Below, in pieces: positions 52,113 to 60,681 of a stretch of DNA of 64,000 nt. Within the stretch, counting starts at the first letter, position 1, and each line of letters begins with the position of its first letter. The notes below the pieces were generated by a model. The model was not told where the DNA came from. It did not search any database and saw only the letters and a list, made by a program, of their open reading frames with translations. Where the stretch lies: NCBI GenBank assembly GCA_963702705.1, contig CAVPDR010000002.1:372001-436000 (forward strand). Direction: 5' to 3'. This DNA comes from VRUE01 sp963702705. Its GTDB lineage: Bacteria; Actinomycetota; Thermoleophilia; Solirubrobacterales; 70-9. The translations under genes were made by a program, and so were the position numbers.

Positions 52113-52666
52113 ACGTCGGACCCCACCTCTTCTGGATCACGAGCCGGGCTGCCGGCGGAGCCGCGATGCTCCTTGCCAGTGCCAGCGTGGCGGTCGGGCT
52201 GATGATGAGCTCCAAGCAAAGGAGCTCGAACAAGCGGGATCTGCGCGCGATTCACGAGGCCCTTTCGCTCACCACCCTGGCGATGGTCGCGCTGCACGGC
52301 CTGTCGCTCCTCGGTGACTCGTTCCTCAATCCGGGCCCGGCCGGCATCGCGGTCCCTTTTGTGGGCGCTTACCGTCCTCTTTGGACCGGGCTCGGGATCG
52401 TGGCGGGCTACGGTTTGGCTGCCCTGGGTATCTCCTATTACTTCCGCGACCGCATCGGCGCAGCGCGTTGGCGGCGCGCTCACCGGCTCACAGCGGTGTT
52501 CTGGCTGCTGGCGGTCGTGCACACGATCCAGGCCGGGAGCGATGCCGCCGAGTGGTGGTTCTTGCTCCTCAACGGCACCCTGGTCGTACCCGCAGCCCTG
52601 CTCCTAACCCTTCGCTGGCTGAGCCGAGCTTCGGGCAGCCAAACCCCCGCCAGGTCAGCCATCTGA
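52109..52666 (+). CDS. Ferric-reductase-like transmembrane protein
   Basis: A 185-residue protein with five membrane helices. Two His pairs fit bis-heme binding: RAIHEALSLTTLAMVALHGL (14 apart) and RAHRLTAVFWLLAVVHTIQ (13 apart), as in ferric-reductase-like and YedZ/MsrQ proteins. It overlaps apbE by 4 bp. Probably carries electrons across the membrane to a flavoprotein. Start ATG/GTG at 52109 overlaps the apbE stop. Confidence 0.82.
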   Translation: MNVGPHLFWITSRAAGGAAMLLASASVAVGLMMSSKQRSSNKRDLRAIHEALSLTTLAMVALHGLSLLGDSFLNPGPAGIAVPFVGAYRPLWTGLGIVAGYGLAALGISYYFRDRIGAARWRRAHRLTAVFWLLAVVHTIQAGSDAAEWWFLLLNGTLVVPAALLLTLRWLSRASGSQTPARSAI

Positions 52667-52742
52667 ACAGGGTGATGGCCGGCGAACCCCCCTCGGCTAT
52701 GCTCGGCCGGAATCGGCTTACCCAATGACACGAGGAGGAGCA

Positions 52743-53885
52743 ATGGCGAGCCCAGGACCCGAGCGCACCCTCGAGCAGGACGACTCGGGACACCCCCGCA
52801 TCGTCGCCGCGCTCCTCGTCGCCGCGACGCTGATCGCCTTCCTCGCCGTCTTCTCGATCTGGGTCAACCGCCAGGCGCTCAATACAGACAACTGGGTCGA
52901 GACCAGCGGCAAGCTCTTGCGCAACGAAGAGATCAGGACCCAGCTCTCCGACTACCTCGCCGACGAACTGTTCGCCAACGTCGACGTCCAGGCCGAACTG
53001 GAAAAAACCTTCCCGCCGCGACTTGCACCCCTCGCCGGGCCGGCCGCCGGGGCGCTGCATCAGCTCGCGCCGCAGGTCGCGGAACGGGCGCTGGCCACCT
53101 CGCGAGCTGAAAACCTTTGGGCGGACGCCAATCGCGCCGCCCACGAAACGCTTCTGAAGATCCTCGACGACGAAGGCTCGGCGGTCTCGACGGCCAATGG
53201 CGAAGTCACTCTCGACCTGGCGTCGCTGGTCTCCGAAAGCGGCGGCCAGCTCGGGGTCGCCGGCAAGCTCGCCTCGAAGCTCCCTCCCGACGCCGGCCGG
53301 CTGACGATCCTCAAGTCCGACCAGCTCTCGATGGCCCAGGACGCCTCGTCCCTGGTCAGGCACCTGCCGATCGTCCTCACCCTCCTTGCCCTGTTCCTCT
53401 ACGGGCTCGCGGTCTACCTGGCCGGCCCGCGCCGCCGGCAGGCGCTTCGCTCGGTCGGCTTCGGCTTCATCGTCGCCGGCGTGCTCAGCCTCCTGCTGCG
53501 CAGGATCGGCGAGGGCTCGGTGACCGATGCCCTGGCTGGAACCGACGCCGTCAAGCCCGCCGTCGAAGCCGCCTGGGAGATAGGCACCTCCCTGCTGGTC
53601 TCGGTCGCGGTCTCGGCGATCACCTTCGGCATCCTCGTCGTCATCGCCGCCTGGATCGCCGGCCCGACCCGGGTCGCGACGAGCCTGCGTCGCGAGGCCG
53701 CCCCCCACCTACGCGAGCGCGGCACCACCTACGGGGTGGTTGCACTTGTCTTCCTCGCGCTGGTCCTCTGGGCGCCGGTGGTCGCTTTCCAGAAGCCGAT
53801 CGGGATGGTCCTCTTGGCGGCACTGCTGGTGCTCGGGACCGAGGCGCTGCGACGGCAGACGGCAGCGGAGTTCCCCGCACGGTGA
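52743..53885 (+). CDS. Multi-helix membrane protein with large outer domain
   Basis: A 380-residue protein: helix at about residues 22-45, a soluble domain of about 170 residues (VNRQALNTDNWVETSGKLL to LVRHL), then three or four helices. The N-terminal part resembles integral membrane proteins of unknown function widespread in actinobacteria. The ATG at 52743 follows the strong site AGGAGGAG. Not coupled to the preceding operon. Confidence 0.65.
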   Translation: MASPGPERTLEQDDSGHPRIVAALLVAATLIAFLAVFSIWVNRQALNTDNWVETSGKLLRNEEIRTQLSDYLADELFANVDVQAELEKTFPPRLAPLAGPAAGALHQLAPQVAERALATSRAENLWADANRAAHETLLKILDDEGSAVSTANGEVTLDLASLVSESGGQLGVAGKLASKLPPDAGRLTILKSDQLSMAQDASSLVRHLPIVLTLLALFLYGLAVYLAGPRRRQALRSVGFGFIVAGVLSLLLRRIGEGSVTDALAGTDAVKPAVEAAWEIGTSLLVSVAVSAITFGILVVIAAWIAGPTRVATSLRREAAPHLRERGTTYGVVALVFLALVLWAPVVAFQKPIGMVLLAALLVLGTEALRRQTAAEFPAR

Positions 53886-53899
53886 ATCGGGTGCCGGCG

Positions 53900-54241
53900 T
53901 CAGCTTTCGGCACCGGCAACGGCGCGCTGTAGCTGGGACTTGCTCATCTTCGAGCGGCCCCCGATGTTCAGCTTCTTGGCGTCGTTATAGAGCTGTTCGC
54001 GGGTTCGGCCCCCGGGTCCGCTGCCAGAGCGCTTGCCGCCACGGCTGCTGGCGGAGCGCCCCCGGGTCGAGCTGCGCGAAGAGCTTCTCGACTCGCCCGA
54101 GCGAGCCTTTTCCTTGTTGACGGCGCGGGCCGCGATCTCCTCGGCTCGGTCCTCCGAGCGTCCAGCTTTCTTCTCGCTCTTCTTGATGTGCTCGTATTGG
54201 CGAGCACGCTTCGTGCCTTTTTTCACTCCGCGTGGCGGCAT
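53900..54241 (-). CDS. Basic Ser/Arg-rich protein with Rho-N/SAP-like end
   Basis: A 113-residue basic protein starting MPPRGVKKGTKRARQYEHIK. The middle is Ser/Arg/Gly-rich and likely disordered, and the end, TREQLYNDAKKLNIGGRSKMSKSQLQRAV, resembles the Rho N-terminal/SAP nucleic-acid-binding motif. Similar proteins are often labelled plasmid stabilization protein without evidence. Probably binds DNA or RNA. Confidence 0.65.
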   Translation of the reverse strand: MPPRGVKKGTKRARQYEHIKKSEKKAGRSEDRAEEIAARAVNKEKARSGESRSSSRSSTRGRSASSRGGKRSGSGPGGRTREQLYNDAKKLNIGGRSKMSKSQLQRAVAGAES

Positions 54242-54481
54242 GGGGCTCCTTTCGGCGACTCCTTTCGTCGGCCGCCCACTACCCCGATCGAACTCGATCT
54301 ATGCACTGCCGAAGCACTCGAACCGATCGTCGTCGCGGGCACTCCTCTGCTGCTTGAGGTCGCAGTGACGGGCGCCACGGGACCGCGCCGACCCGGGGGG
54401 GTCCGCGCAAATGAGCCTGAGCGAGCAGAAGATGGCCCGGTCGAGGTTTGAAACGGACGCCCTTGGGATACCGTCGTATTT

Positions 54482-54829
54482 ATGACTCGGATTGTCCTTA
54501 TCGCGACCTACTTGATCGGCCTGGTCCTCGCCGTCGTCGCACTGGACGTCAGCGACGAGGGATGGTGGGCCGCAATTTGGATAATCACCTCGGTGCTACT
54601 CGGCGCTGGGACCGGGGACTTTCGCCTTACAGCTCTGTCGCTCTTGGCCATCCCGATCGCGATCCCGTTCGGCCTGCCCGCCGACAGGGAGGCCGACCCG
54701 GTTCTCCCTGTCTGGTTTGGGGCGCTGCCGTTGGCGGCGTGCTCCTCCGTCTTGATCCTGCTTGGGGCCCTCATGAGGCGGATCGTCGACTCTCGCCGGG
54801 CGCACCCCCGCGGCTTCTGGGGAGCCTAG
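54482..54829 (+). CDS. Small membrane protein
   Basis: A 115-residue protein with three to four helices (IVLIATYLIGLVLAVVALDV, WWAAIWIITSVLLGAG, LTALSLLAIPIAIPFGL, LPLAACSSVLILLGALM). Starts ATG at 54482. No family is recognised. It stands alone between divergent and downstream genes; the gap before it (54242-54481) shows no other gene. Confidence 0.55.
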   Translation: MTRIVLIATYLIGLVLAVVALDVSDEGWWAAIWIITSVLLGAGTGDFRLTALSLLAIPIAIPFGLPADREADPVLPVWFGALPLAACSSVLILLGALMRRIVDSRRAHPRGFWGA

Positions 54830-55094
54830 GTTCTCGCGCAGTCAGGCGCGGGCCTGGCGGATAGGCACTATGTCGCGCTCGGTACTGCGTTCCTCCTTCG
54901 CCGGAGCCCGCAGGATCGCGGGATCGGTCGCGGTCAGCAACCCCGATGTCCGCGACGTGCCCGGAGGCCGGATGAAGGATGCGACCGTAACGAGAGGGGG
55001 TCCACTTTCCCGACTCCCTACTCTGGCCGCATTGGGCTCGGCCGCCGCATTGAATTTTCCCGGGCGGGTTTACGTCTCCGTGGGGAGAGCGCGG

Positions 55095-56435
55095 ATGCTG
55101 ACGGCGTTGGGGGTGGTGATGGCTGCAAGCCTCGTGCCGCCCGGGAGCGCGATGGCCGCAGATCTTGGTTTCCCGCTCGGCAAAGGGGTGTTCGCCCAGG
55201 CGCTGGCGACGGGGGCGGACGGGAACGTCTGGTTCGCCGCGCGCAGTTACGGCTCCATTGGCGAACTCGGAACACAGCAGATCGGCAGCGTCACCGGCGA
55301 CGGTGACGTCAAGGAATACACCGTCCCGGAACCGCCGGCCGGGGTTGCTCTCTCGATTGCAGCCGGCGCGGACGACAACCTGTGGTTTACCGAGGGAAAC
55401 GGGATTGGGCGGATCACGCCAGGGGGCGGGATGACGTTCTTCCCGCTGCCGGGCGGTGAGACGCCGACGGCGCTGACACGCGGCCCAGACGGCAACGTCT
55501 GGTTTACCGCAGAGCGGCCGAATACCGTCGGCCGCATTTCGCCCGCGGGTGACGTGACCGAGTTCCCAGTGTCGGCTGGAAGCCCGCCGACGGCGATCAC
55601 GGCGGGTCCCGCGGGGGCCCTCTGGGCGGTCGAGCCCAAGGCCGGCAGGATCGGCCGAATCACCACGGGCGGCGGGTTCAGGGAGTTCCGGCTGCCGGGA
55701 GATCGGACCAGGCCCGACTCGATCGCCCTCGGGGGCGACGGCAACCTCTGGTTCGGCGAAGAATCTAAACCGCGAGTGGGCAGGATCACGCCGGCCGGCA
55801 AGGTCACGTTCTTCCCGGTGCCAACGATCGAAGGCACCAGGTCGCTGATCTCCGGGCCGGGAGGACTGCTCTGGTTTACCGCAGGAGACGAACTCGGAGC
55901 GATCAGCACCAGCGGGGTCGCCCGCTGGCCAACCTGCCTGAACGCGGCCTGCAACTTCCCACCGGCGGCGCTGACAACCGGCCCCAACGGCCGCATTTGG
56001 GTGGCCTCCGAACCTGGATTCTGTTACGGAGGGGGCGGCAGTTGTGGGTTCAAATACCTCACACGGCCGGGCGGCCTTGGCCCATTGGAGCAGCCTCCCC
56101 TGGTCGTAGGCATTGGGCCGCGACTTGCCCCGCTTCGACATGGACATACCAGCGTCTTGCTCGCCTGCGGCCACCGGGCGGCGTGCAGGGGCATTCTGCG
56201 CGTTCGTTCCATGGTCAGGCTGCCGCGCGAAGTCAGGTTGTGGCCAGTGGTAACAGTGCCGTACTCCCTGGCCGCCGGCGAATGGCGGCACATCAGCATT
56301 CCAATGACGCAGAGAGATCTGACCAGGATCCACACCACCGGCTTCCTGGTCCTCAACGCCGCGCGCGGACACTCGACCCTCGACAGGCGCGGCTTCTATT
56401 TCTGGCCGTCCGGCGACGGCACCGCTAAGCGCTGA
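55095..56435 (+). CDS. Secreted Vgb-like beta-propeller protein
   Basis: A 446-residue protein with a signal peptide (MLTALGVVMAASLVPPGSAMA) and about seven blades repeating G-x-D-x-N-x-W-F-T (ADGNVWFAAR, ADDNLWFTEG, PDGNVWFTAE, GDGNLWFGEE), a pattern of virginiamycin B lyase-type propellers. The last 110 residues form a separate beta-rich domain with two cysteines. The ATG at 55095 follows GGGGAGAG; the frame is open upstream but without a signal peptide. The activity is not established; real Vgb residues cannot be confirmed. Confidence 0.75.
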   Translation: MLTALGVVMAASLVPPGSAMAADLGFPLGKGVFAQALATGADGNVWFAARSYGSIGELGTQQIGSVTGDGDVKEYTVPEPPAGVALSIAAGADDNLWFTEGNGIGRITPGGGMTFFPLPGGETPTALTRGPDGNVWFTAERPNTVGRISPAGDVTEFPVSAGSPPTAITAGPAGALWAVEPKAGRIGRITTGGGFREFRLPGDRTRPDSIALGGDGNLWFGEESKPRVGRITPAGKVTFFPVPTIEGTRSLISGPGGLLWFTAGDELGAISTSGVARWPTCLNAACNFPPAALTTGPNGRIWVASEPGFCYGGGGSCGFKYLTRPGGLGPLEQPPLVVGIGPRLAPLRHGHTSVLLACGHRAACRGILRVRSMVRLPREVRLWPVVTVPYSLAAGEWRHISIPMTQRDLTRIHTTGFLVLNAARGHSTLDRRGFYFWPSGDGTAKR

Positions 56436-56712
56436 GCCGCGCCGCCGCACGACACCTTGAGCGCCATCCACGACCTCGCCCTCGCCCCGCCCTCGCGCTT
56501 CTGGCATTCCTAGTTGTTCCACCCGCGGTTTCTCAGCCAGCCTGATCTTCCCGCCGCGCTCGCAAACTTGGGTCGGCCGTTTCAACATTGACGGCATAGC
56601 GAAACGAACCGGTGCGGATCATCTCAGCCAGTCTCCTGCGGGCTTTGACTGAAGACCTCGAGACCGTAGCCGCACCGAATCCGAGCTCCCACTGCAGAGC
56701 ATTCTCAATTAG

Positions 56713-56754
56713 AGCGGCTGATTGGATTCGAACCCACGACCTTCTGCATGGCAA
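56713..56754 (-). repeat. Left duplicate of the tRNA-Gly 3' half (attL)
   Basis: 42 bp match the tRNA-Gly gene at 58762-58803 with one difference. It covers the 3' half from the acceptor end to the anticodon loop, including TTCGAACCCACGACCTTC. No 5' half follows, so it is a fragment, as left by integration into a tRNA. The gap 56436-56926 contains nothing else. Confidence 0.88.
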
Positions 56755-56926
56755 TTAGGCCCTTCTCCGAGCCAGTGGGCGGGTGAATATGGCCGCTTGC
56801 AGGGGTTTTCGCAGCGGCGCGGCGGACGGCCGCGATCAGCAATACGCGCGGATATGCGCCAATATGCAGCGATTTGGGAACTTCGGCGCAGAAGTGCCCG
56901 ATCGGGAAAGCCGGTTCGATTCGCCG

Positions 56927-57469
56927 TCAGCGAGCCCGACGCCGATGCTGCAGCTCTCGAATCTGAGCGACCAATAGTTGGCGAAGGTCGAACTGCCAAT
57001 AGGAGACGAAGCGCTCAACCAAGGCCCGCACCTCGTCGCGATCGAGCCGCCCAAGCGGCTTGCGGGCGTCGAGTGCCGTCTCGTGTATGCGGACCGGTGC
57101 CGTCACCATCGCTGCTGATGCCTTGCCAAGGTCGGGGAAGCGCTCAGGAGAAAGGTGGAAGAGCGACGGCTCACGCTGTTCTTCGACCCGTTGCTGCTCC
57201 TGATCGGAAAGCTTCTCGAGTCGCTGCAGTCGCAGGGCGAAAAGGTCGCCGGTGCGAGGATCGCTGTGACCAGAGAGGAGCAGGACGGGCCTGGCCTTGG
57301 CACGCACAACGAACTCAAACTCCGCATCGCCGCCTTTGCGAAGGCCATCGACGATCTGGGAGGCGGCGGGCACCTCCACCGGCACGCCGTCGGCTACGTG
57401 GATCTTGAAGGGCGTCGCAGGCGTGTAGGGAACGATCGCCCAGTAGACCTCGCCGGCCGCGAGACTCAA
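56927..57469 (-). CDS. Putative PemK/MazF-like toxin
   Basis: A 180-residue protein. It starts MSLAAGEVYWAIVPYTPATP, like the first strand of MazF/PemK barrels, and contains KARPVLLLSGHSDPRTGDLFALRL, resembling their central strands. The helical C-terminal half is longer than in classical MazF. It overlaps the upstream antitoxin-like gene by 4 bp, a typical pairing. Family assignment is by pattern only. Confidence 0.55.
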   Translation of the reverse strand: MSLAAGEVYWAIVPYTPATPFKIHVADGVPVEVPAASQIVDGLRKGGDAEFEFVVRAKARPVLLLSGHSDPRTGDLFALRLQRLEKLSDQEQQRVEEQREPSLFHLSPERFPDLGKASAAMVTAPVRIHETALDARKPLGRLDRDEVRALVERFVSYWQFDLRQLLVAQIRELQHRRRAR

Positions 57470-57750
57470 AGGCCGAGCAAGCGCCTGACCGACGCTTCGT
57501 CGTCGACCAGTTCGCCCTCGGGCGACTCCGCTATCTGGTGAGCGCGCATCCCGAGGTCGCTCAACTCCGGAGCAGCGCCCAAGTCGTTAAGCAGTTCGGA
57601 GCTGCCCTGCAGCTCGGCAAAGTCATCTGGATGCAGGATGACCGCCTTAACGTGCTTAGCGCTATAGCGCTCGACCACAAGGGCCTCTCCCGGCTGAGGC
57701 TCGGGCAAGCGGACATCGTTGCTCTTGATGGGCGAGCTATGCAAAGCCAT
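57466..57750 (-). CDS. Putative Phd/YefM-like antitoxin
   Basis: A 94-residue protein. EALVVERYSAKHVKAVILHPDDFAEL has the fold pattern of Phd/YefM antitoxins, and the acidic Leu-rich C-terminus (ESPEGELVDDEASVRRLLGL) fits a toxin-binding tail. It precedes and overlaps the toxin-like gene. Probably an autoregulator. Confidence 0.58.
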   Translation of the reverse strand: MALHSSPIKSNDVRLPEPQPGEALVVERYSAKHVKAVILHPDDFAELQGSSELLNDLGAAPELSDLGMRAHQIAESPEGELVDDEASVRRLLGL

Positions 57751-57801
57751 GCCAAGAGGATAGCAACGGTGTCGGACGAGACTTCTTAAAGTCGTGCGAC
57801 C

Positions 57802-58410
57802 CTAGGTCTCAGTTGCATCGGCCTCGCCCGCCGCCCTAGCGGGCATTTCGTAATTCACCTTGAGCAGCATCTCGGCGAACGACAGGGCATCTTCGGCATC
57901 AACCCGGCTGATCTCTGGGATCTCATGATTAGCCTCGTTGCCCTTCTCCCTAATTCGATCGACCCAAGTACGCCCCTTCGCAGGGACAAAGCCTTGGTCA
58001 GCAAGCCAGTCAACGTACTTCGCAAAGCTAAGGTCTTCGTCGGCGCCCTCGGCGACTGCCACGTTCATCAAAACCTTCCGACAGGCCATCGCGGCAACAG
58101 TGAAAGCATTTACGGACATCGCTCGCCGTGCTTCATCGAAGACTTTTTGAACCTCCTCTGGCAGATGCTCGACCTCAGATCCATAGGGCACTCCTGGAAA
58201 CTGTGATCCATCCGGTTCGAGGTAGGTGGGCCGCCTGCAATAGGTGCATATATAGACCCGGTGAATTGGTGGCATGGCTTCCCTCGTCTGATAACCCTTG
58301 TCCGGTCCCACTTCGTGCCCGCAAAAGCCGCAGACGTAGCTACGCGCCTCAATGACCTCCGTCTGTCGCCACTCCATGTCGCGATCCACAGTCCCGATCG
58401 TATATCTCAC
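57802..58410 (-). CDS. DUF4145-domain protein
   Basis: A 202-residue protein. An N-terminal zinc ribbon (YVCGFCGHEVG, YICTYCRRPTY) is followed by a DUF4145 domain with the typical AMACRKVLMNVAVAEG and RIREKGNEANHEIPEIS. DUF4145 is HEPN-like and often occurs in or beside restriction and other defence systems. Function unproven; lower G+C than the core supports transfer. Confidence 0.75.
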   Translation of the reverse strand: MRYTIGTVDRDMEWRQTEVIEARSYVCGFCGHEVGPDKGYQTREAMPPIHRVYICTYCRRPTYLEPDGSQFPGVPYGSEVEHLPEEVQKVFDEARRAMSVNAFTVAAMACRKVLMNVAVAEGADEDLSFAKYVDWLADQGFVPAKGRTWVDRIREKGNEANHEIPEISRVDAEDALSFAEMLLKVNYEMPARAAGEADATET

Positions 58411-58431
58411 GAAGAGGAGACCTGGCCGCTC

Positions 58432-58626
58432 TCAGCGGGCTGCGGCGTATTCAAGCGCGGTGAGGATGTCCTCGCGCTCCAGATAGGCGTAGTTGACCAG
58501 CAACTCGTCGATGCCAACGCCAGCGGCAAGCCGGCCGAGCACCACACTCATGGTGACGCGGGTGTCGCGGATACAGGGCAAGCCGCGCATCCGGTTTGGA
58601 TCTACGGTGATTCGCTCTTTGACCAT
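58432..58626 (-). CDS. DUF433-domain protein, antitoxin-like
   Basis: A 64-residue protein: MVKERITVDPNRMRGLPCIR followed by DTRVTMSVVLGRLAAGVGIDELLVNYAYLEREDI is the DUF433 winged-helix pattern. Such proteins usually pair with a PIN-like (DUF5615) toxin, which is not present here. The ATG at 58626 was chosen; another lies seven codons upstream. Confidence 0.75.
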   Translation of the reverse strand: MVKERITVDPNRMRGLPCIRDTRVTMSVVLGRLAAGVGIDELLVNYAYLEREDILTALEYAAAR

Positions 58627-58761
58627 GTGCCACGAGTACCTCGCCATGTGCCCATTATCGCTGCCGCAGGATCAATGCAAGGCGGCATCGGCACCAATCG
58701 CCGTGCGTCCGGGGCTCCCGCGCCCAACCTGACCCGCCTACGTGCAGGAGATTCGCGAAAA

Positions 58762-58835
58762 AGCGGCTGATGGGATTCGAACCCACGACCTTCTGCATGG
58801 CAAGCAGACGCTCTAGCCAGCTGAGCTACAGCCGC
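58762..58835 (-). tRNA. tRNA-Gly (anticodon GCC)
   Basis: The 74-nt cloverleaf is complete: acceptor GCGGCTG/CAGCCGC, D-arm GCTCAGCTGGCTAGAGC, anticodon stem TCTGC/GCAGA with GCC, T-arm TGGGTTCGAATCCCA, discriminator U as usual for tRNA-Gly. Its 3' half is duplicated at 56713-56754. Confidence 0.95.
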
Positions 58836-58953
58836 GCGGGGGCGGATTCTAGCCTTATGAGGGGGTTGCCGGGGGCACTACTCACTATTTGGTAGGGTTG
58901 TCTCAGCTTGGAGGACGGTTGCCTGGCCCAACGAGACAACTGGAGGCGCAACA

Positions 58954-59781
58954 ATGACCAAGTTCGCAATCCTCGTTTCGTTTCTCCTGGCGCTCGTCGC
59001 ATCGGCGGTCTCTCCCTCTGCCGCTGTCGCGTGGGCGCCCGCGGGCCAGGCGACCGTCCATCCAGGTGTCCAGGTCTTTACCGAAGGCGCCCAGTGCACC
59101 TCGAACTTCGTCTTTGAAGACGGCTCCGGCGTCTACCTCGGCCAGGCGGCGCACTGCTCGGGGACGGGCGGACAGACCGAAACCGACGGCTGCAGCAGCG
59201 CCTCGCTGCCGCTCGGGACGCCGGTCAAAGTCACCGGCGCGAGCAAACCCGGCACCCTCGTCTACAACTCCTGGCTGACGATGCAGGCCGACGGGGAGGC
59301 GAATCCCGACACCTGCGCCTACAACGACCTCGCCCTGATCAGGATCGATCCGGCCGACGTCGGCAGGGTCAACCCGTCAATCCCCGGCTTCGGTGGCCCG
59401 ACCGGGGTCGGCTCCGTCGGCGGCCTCGGCTCGACCGTCTACTCCTACGGCAACTCCGAACTGCGCGGCGGCATCACCAAGCTGAGTCCGAAGCAGGGCG
59501 TGGTGGTGCAGAACGAAGGCAGCGGCTGGAGCCACATCGTCGTCACGCTGACGCCGGGGATCCCCGGCGACTCGGGCAGCGGCTTCGTCAACGCCTCCGG
59601 CCAGGCGATCGGGATCCTCAGCACGCTGCAGCTGGCGCCGCTGGCGGGCACCAACGGGGTCGGCGACATCGGCAAGGAGCTCGCCTACATGCGCACCCAC
59701 AGCGGCTTCTCGGGAGTGCAGCTGGTCCGCGGCACGCAGCCGTTCAAGCCGAACCTGATCGAAGCGATCCTCGGGGCTTAG
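58954..59781 (+). CDS. Secreted trypsin-like serine protease
   Basis: A 275-residue protein with a signal peptide (MTKFAILVSFLLALVASAVS, cleavage near residue 26). The triad is complete: His67 in GQAAHCSG, Asp125 in AYNDLALIRI and Ser207 in PGDSGSGF. Cys48, Cys68, Cys80 and Cys121 may form disulphides. It resembles chymotrypsin-family secreted proteases of actinobacteria. Its stop overlaps that of the convergent VOC gene. Confidence 0.85.
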   Translation: MTKFAILVSFLLALVASAVSPSAAVAWAPAGQATVHPGVQVFTEGAQCTSNFVFEDGSGVYLGQAAHCSGTGGQTETDGCSSASLPLGTPVKVTGASKPGTLVYNSWLTMQADGEANPDTCAYNDLALIRIDPADVGRVNPSIPGFGGPTGVGSVGGLGSTVYSYGNSELRGGITKLSPKQGVVVQNEGSGWSHIVVTLTPGIPGDSGSGFVNASGQAIGILSTLQLAPLAGTNGVGDIGKELAYMRTHSGFSGVQLVRGTQPFKPNLIEAILGA

Positions 59782-60278
59782 AGCTCGGGCTCGGCGAGCA
59801 GGCCCTCGAGGTCGAGTGGCCGCGTGTACATCTCGACCTTCTGGCCGGGTTGTGCAGCCGGCCAGTCCTCTTTCGGCCGGTCCCAGTAGAGCTCGATCCC
59901 GTTGCCGTCGGGGTCGTCGAGGTAGAGCGCCTCGCTGACGCCATGGTCGGAGGCGCCGCCAAGGCTCACGCCGGCGGCGATCAGGCGACGCAGGGCGTCG
60001 GCGAGGGCGGCGCGGCTGGGGTAGCGGATCGCGAAGTGAAAGAGGCCGGTCGTGCCGAGTGGCGGCGGTGAGCCGCCTTTCGAGTGCCAGGTGTTGAGGC
60101 CGATGTGGTGGTGGTAGCCGCCGGCCGAGACGAAGGCCGCCTCCTCGCCGTAGCGCTGCTGCAGCTCGAAGCCGAGCACGCCGCAGTAGAAATCGAGCGA
60201 GCGCTCGATATCTGCCACCTTGAGGTGGACGTGGCCGATGTCGACGCCCGGGTCGATCGGCTTCGCGCCCTCAGCCAT
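59778..60278 (-). CDS. VOC/glyoxalase-family metal-dependent enzyme
   Basis: A 166-residue protein with two beta-alpha-beta modules. Metal-ligand candidates are His in DIGHVHLKVADIERS, His in TGLFHFAIRYPS and Glu in DPDGNGIELYWDRP, as in catechol 2,3-dioxygenase-like proteins. The substrate is unknown. Overlaps the RNase H gene by 8 bp. Confidence 0.85.
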   Translation of the reverse strand: MAEGAKPIDPGVDIGHVHLKVADIERSLDFYCGVLGFELQQRYGEEAAFVSAGGYHHHIGLNTWHSKGGSPPPLGTTGLFHFAIRYPSRAALADALRRLIAAGVSLGGASDHGVSEALYLDDPDGNGIELYWDRPKEDWPAAQPGQKVEMYTRPLDLEGLLAEPEL

Positions 60279-60681
60279 CGAGGGCCTCGTTGACGAGGCG
60301 GTCGGCCTCGCTGTTGTGCTCGCGGCGGACGTGGCGGATCGACCAGCGCTCGAAGTCGGCCAGGGCCTGCTTCACCTCGGCGTGCAGTTCGCGCATCGTC
60401 GCGTCCTTGACCTTGTATTCCCCTTTGACCTGCTTGACGATCAGCTCGGAGTCGCCGATCAGCTCCAGCTCCGGCGCGCCCAGCGCCGCCGCCATCTCGA
60501 TCCCCAGCAAGAGCGCTTTGTACTCGGCGACGTTGTTGGTCGCGCGGCCGATCCGCTCGCCGCGCTCCTGCAGCACCTCGCCGCCGGGCCCCTGGACCAC
60601 GGCGGCGATCGCCGCCGGGCCGGGGTTGCCGCGGGCGCCGCCGTCGACGTTGACGACCAGCTTCTCGGGCGGCTCAGCCAA
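60271..60681 (-). CDS. RNase H-like protein (reverse-transcriptase-like, RNase HI)
   Basis: A 136-residue RNase HI-type protein. VVNVDGGARGNPGPAAIAAV gives the first Asp, NNVAEYKALLLGIEMA the Glu, LIGDSELIVKQVKGEY the second Asp and RREHNSEADRLVNEA the last Asp, so the catalytic set is intact. Removes RNA from RNA-DNA hybrids. Forms an overlapping operon with the zinc-ribbon gene upstream. Confidence 0.92.
   Translation of the reverse strand: MAEPPEKLVVNVDGGARGNPGPAAIAAVVQGPGGEVLQERGERIGRATNNVAEYKALLLGIEMAAALGAPELELIGDSELIVKQVKGEYKVKDATMRELHAEVKQALADFERWSIRHVRREHNSEADRLVNEALDG

Larger units (their letters stand above)
56713..58803. mobile_element. Micro-island between tRNA-Gly duplicates
   Basis: About 2 kb bounded by a 42-bp direct repeat of the tRNA-Gly 3' half. 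It carries four minus-strand genes: a putative toxin and antitoxin, a DUF4145 protein and a DUF433 protein. No integrase is present, so the island is either mobilised in trans or a deletion remnant. Confidence 0.75.

Noticed and set aside
56709..56999. A 96-residue protein over the tRNA-Gly fragment
   Set aside because: Its end is the antisense translation of the tRNA fragment, and the rest has no protein-like pattern.
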